A DNA stretch of 45,915 nucleotides. Source: Acidobacteriota bacterium (GTDB taxonomy: Bacteria > Acidobacteriota > Terriglobia > UBA7540). The translations under genes were made by a program, and so were the position numbers. Shown in pieces: positions 44,237 to 45,915 of the stretch. How positions within the stretch are numbered: the stretch's first letter is position 1; each line of letters begins with the position of its first letter. The notes beneath the pieces are model-generated. The model made no database searches. It was given only the letters and a program-made list of their open reading frames with translations, and was not told the DNA's origin. Location of the stretch: NCBI GenBank assembly GCA_021817045.1, contig JAKAWG010000036.1, positions 1-45,915 on the forward strand, given 5' to 3'.

Positions 44237-44688
44237 TCACACTCGTCATTGACGCCAGTGTTGCGGTGAAATGGGTGGTGGAAGAGGACGGCACCCCCGA
44301 GGCATTGGTCCTTCGTCGGCGTTCCAAGCTGATCGCGCCGGAACTACTAGCGGCGGAATGCGCGAATATTCTTTGGAAGAAGGTCCAGCGAGGCGAACTT
44401 TCTAGGGACGAAGGTTTGCTCGCGGCCCGGCTTCTTGAAGCCGCGGACATCGACTTCCTGCCAACTCACCACTTACTGGAGGAGGCGACCCGGATCGCGG
44501 TCGAACTGGATCATCCGGCGTATGATTGCGTCTACCTCGCGCTGGCGGCTGAGCAGGACTGCCGATTTGTGACCGCCGACGACCAGTTCCTGCGCAAACT
44601 GGGCGAAGGGCACAGGCGGCGGTTTCGTGGCAGAGTGGTCGGCCTATCGCAAGCGGCGGGAGGGCCAGACAAACCAATGGCGCGGTGA
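44233..44688 (+). CDS. vapC: VapC-type PIN-domain toxin RNase
   Basis: 151 residues from GTG 44233, coupled to the antitoxin gene. The PIN acids are all visible: VIDASVAVKW with D7, LLAAECANILWK with E42, HPAYDCVYLALA with D98, and RFVTADDQFL with D116. The enzyme cleaves RNA with magnesium or manganese and arrests growth when freed from the antitoxin. It may stabilise the mobile DNA. The last 20 residues (LSQAAGGPDKPMAR) extend a little past the core. Confidence 0.88.
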   Translation: MITLVIDASVAVKWVVEEDGTPEALVLRRRSKLIAPELLAAECANILWKKVQRGELSRDEGLLAARLLEAADIDFLPTHHLLEEATRIAVELDHPAYDCVYLALAAEQDCRFVTADDQFLRKLGEGHRRRFRGRVVGLSQAAGGPDKPMAR

Positions 44689-44810
44689 CTGCCGAAGTCG
44701 CTCATTCGTGTGCAGGTTGACTCCTTTCGAAAATCCCGGGCGTCTACAGAAAGCCCTGTCGCCACGCCTGTTACCTCTCCGACAGAACACGCGAGTTTAA
44801 CGATAGTCCT

Positions 44811-45443
44811 TTGCGTGATGCCTTCAAAAACTATCGCGGTGGCTGGGGACGGCTCCCTGGCTGCCGTCCATCTTGCATGGGTCAAGGTTGCAGTTACTGC
44901 CAACTTTTGCTTCAAATCCCGACGAGACGAGAAGCGATTCAGCAGGCCTTGATGGCAGCAGTCAGGGAGGAGCCACCGCCGACCGTGGCGGATTTAATGC
45001 GCCGGCTACATTACTACGAAGGTTCAACCAAGCGCCTTTTCCCAGTCCTTGTCACTGCCGTCGCCGAGGCGCGGCGAGCCTGGCAAGTCAAGGAACTGGA
45101 GAAAACTCGCGACAAGCTGGAAAAGCTCGCAGCAGAGTCGCAAGGAGACAGCGTTCCCAACATCTGCAAGGCGGCTGGCGTCGGCATCGCGTTTTTGATG
45201 CATCGATTTCCTGAACTCTATCGGAGAATCATTTCCAAATATATCCACCAACGTGATACCACGAGATTGCTTCGAAGGAAAAATCTGCGTGAAGAGGTCG
45301 ATAGAATTGTCGCCGAACTTTCGCGCAAGAGCATCACCCCGTCTGTGGGGAGAGTGATTGATTTGCTCAGCAATCAGGTAAACCGAGATTGGAAGCTCAT
45401 ACGGCAGGCCATCAATGACGCGACACGGAAGATGGCAACCTAG
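44811..45443 (+). CDS. TniQ C-terminus-like protein, possibly a fragment
   Basis: Up to 210 residues; the start is unclear (TTG 44811 or ATG 44877), and no good ribosome binding site was found. Three helix-turn-helix-like repeats are visible: PPPTVADLMRRLHYYEGSTK, then SVPNICKAAGVGIAFLMHRF with PELYRRIISKYIHQR, then TPSVGRVIDLLSNQVNRDWK. The PPP...LMRRL and HRFPELYRR pattern resembles the C-terminal repeats of TniQ/TnsD-family transposon target-selection proteins. The N-terminal zinc and recognition domains of that family are missing, apart from a short Cys-rich part (CSYCQ), so this may be a decayed copy. The frame is free of stops. Confidence 0.5.
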   Translation: MRDAFKNYRGGWGRLPGCRPSCMGQGCSYCQLLLQIPTRREAIQQALMAAVREEPPPTVADLMRRLHYYEGSTKRLFPVLVTAVAEARRAWQVKELEKTRDKLEKLAAESQGDSVPNICKAAGVGIAFLMHRFPELYRRIISKYIHQRDTTRLLRRKNLREEVDRIVAELSRKSITPSVGRVIDLLSNQVNRDWKLIRQAINDATRKMAT

Positions 45444-45495
45444 CCCAGTCAGCCCGCGCCACATCCGGCCGGAAAATTCCCAACAGCCACTGAGC

Positions 45496-45536
45496 TGAAA
45501 CCATATCGTGTCCGCTTCGGACGAATTATGGTTTCA
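45496..45536 (+). promoter_or_regulatory. Long hairpin ahead of the DUF1257 gene
   Basis: Outer arms TGAAACCATA (45496-45505) and TATGGTTTCA (45527-45536) are perfect reverse complements; an inner stem (TCG with CGA, TCCG with CGGA) continues with a two-base bulge. It sits 39 bases before the likely ATG. No T-run follows on the plus strand, so an operator or leader element is as likely as a terminator of the upstream gene. Confidence 0.5.
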
Positions 45537-45575
45537 ATTACACATATCTTGTCATTGATCATTCGGAGGATGGAA

Positions 45576-45915
45576 ATGTCCAAGTACGCGATTTCGCTAA
45601 CGGAATTCAAAGAAGAGAAGCACCTCGTTGAGGCTCTGCGGGACATGGGTTACCACCCCCAGGTAGAATCCGAGGGCGCGAGACTGAACCGGTACTACTC
45701 CGAGCAGGAAGCGAAGACCGCCCATGTCATCATCCGCCGGCATGAGTTGCCGGGCGCTTTCGGCGACATCGGTTTCGTCAGAGATGCTGGCGGCCGCTTT
45801 CGCATGATCGCCGACGAGATCGACGAATACGGTGGATACGGGACGAAGTGGCTGGGGCGTGTGCGGCAACTCTACAAGGAGAAGCAGACGCTCGCTGCGG
45901 CCCGCGCCAAAGGGT
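45576..45915 (+). CDS. DUF1257 (Ycf35-like) protein, 3' end cut by the window
   Basis: At least 113 residues from ATG 45576 with ggagg six bases upstream (an ATG at 45570 lies too close to it). The frame is open to the window edge. The text MSKYAISLTEFKEEKHLVEA, GDIGFVRDAGGRFRMIAD and a basic helical end fit the DUF1257 family, small proteins often found beside AAA+ ATPase and DUF2997 genes in bacterial accessory DNA. The function is unknown. A long hairpin precedes it. Confidence 0.6.
   Translation, partial: MSKYAISLTEFKEEKHLVEALRDMGYHPQVESEGARLNRYYSEQEAKTAHVIIRRHELPGAFGDIGFVRDAGGRFRMIADEIDEYGGYGTKWLGRVRQLYKEKQTLAAARAKG

Noticed and set aside
44710..44952. Plus-strand open frame overlapping the TniQ-like gene
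   Set aside because: No motif, no ribosome binding site, and the other frame has clear helical repeats.

Overview
The window looks like a stretch of an Acidobacteriota chromosome (or one from a close relative) that carries most of a conjugative or integrative element. The phylum call rests mainly on the 916-residue ADOP-type permease with its own PadR regulator, a combination typical of that phylum, plus GC-rich DNA and an ECF-sigma/short anti-sigma pair. It is an inference. No rRNA, tRNA, CRISPR array or intact transposase was seen.

Layout. (A) 1-6758: a truncated unknown gene; a minus-strand ECF sigma factor with a zinc-type membrane anti-sigma; a DNA-binding protein with Myb/SANT-like repeats and a C-terminal zinc finger; a minus-strand protein made of two copies of one unknown domain; and a translationally coupled pair (squalene-cyclase-like half barrel plus DUF362 protein). 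(B) 6759-7499: a gene-free spacer with three copies of a 31-bp repeat; a related copy lies at 13743-13770. (C) 7500-31572: an almost continuous plus-strand type IV secretion block: MoxR ATPase, lytic transglycosylase (VirB1-like), VirB9-like, VirB10-like, a membrane protein with two AAA+ modules, VirB2-like pilin plus two relatives, VirB3-like, VirB4, two VirB5-like paralogues, VirB6-like, VirB8-like, small proteins, an 889-residue protein that reads as a two-barrel RNA polymerase, a second VirB9-like protein, a VirD4-like coupling protein (frameshifted), and a replication-relaxation-family protein. No VirB11 and no relaxase were seen. (D) 31573-35916: a convergent minus-strand PadR-ADOP-GNAT cassette. 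(E) 36045-42237: a plus-strand DNA/RNA-metabolism module with RNase HI, archaeo-eukaryotic-type primase, HD-domain protein, a stand-alone class II ribonucleotide reductase tail, a BON protein and unknowns. (F) 42260-45915: a large membrane protein, a VapBC-type toxin-antitoxin pair, a TniQ-C-terminus-like protein, and the start of a DUF1257 gene cut by the window edge.

The most notable item is the 23397-26066 gene. By eye it carries, in the right order, the landmarks of the QDE-1/eukaryotic RdRP/phage YonO superfamily: a first barrel with a KG lysine and a later lysine, a second barrel with a VLMVRYP strand and an Asp triad (D480, D482, D484), and a helix region with ALDQLKHG resembling the AVDFPKTG motif of cellular RdRPs. 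It sits inside the secretion operon, just after VirB8-like and small genes and before VirB9-like and VirD4-like genes. With the downstream primase and RNase HI, this suggests an element that brings its own machinery to convert or express single-stranded DNA in a recipient. That last step is inference. The secretion block is also rich in duplications: a pilin-like two-helix module occurs four times in three genes, and VirB5-like and VirB9-like proteins each occur twice.
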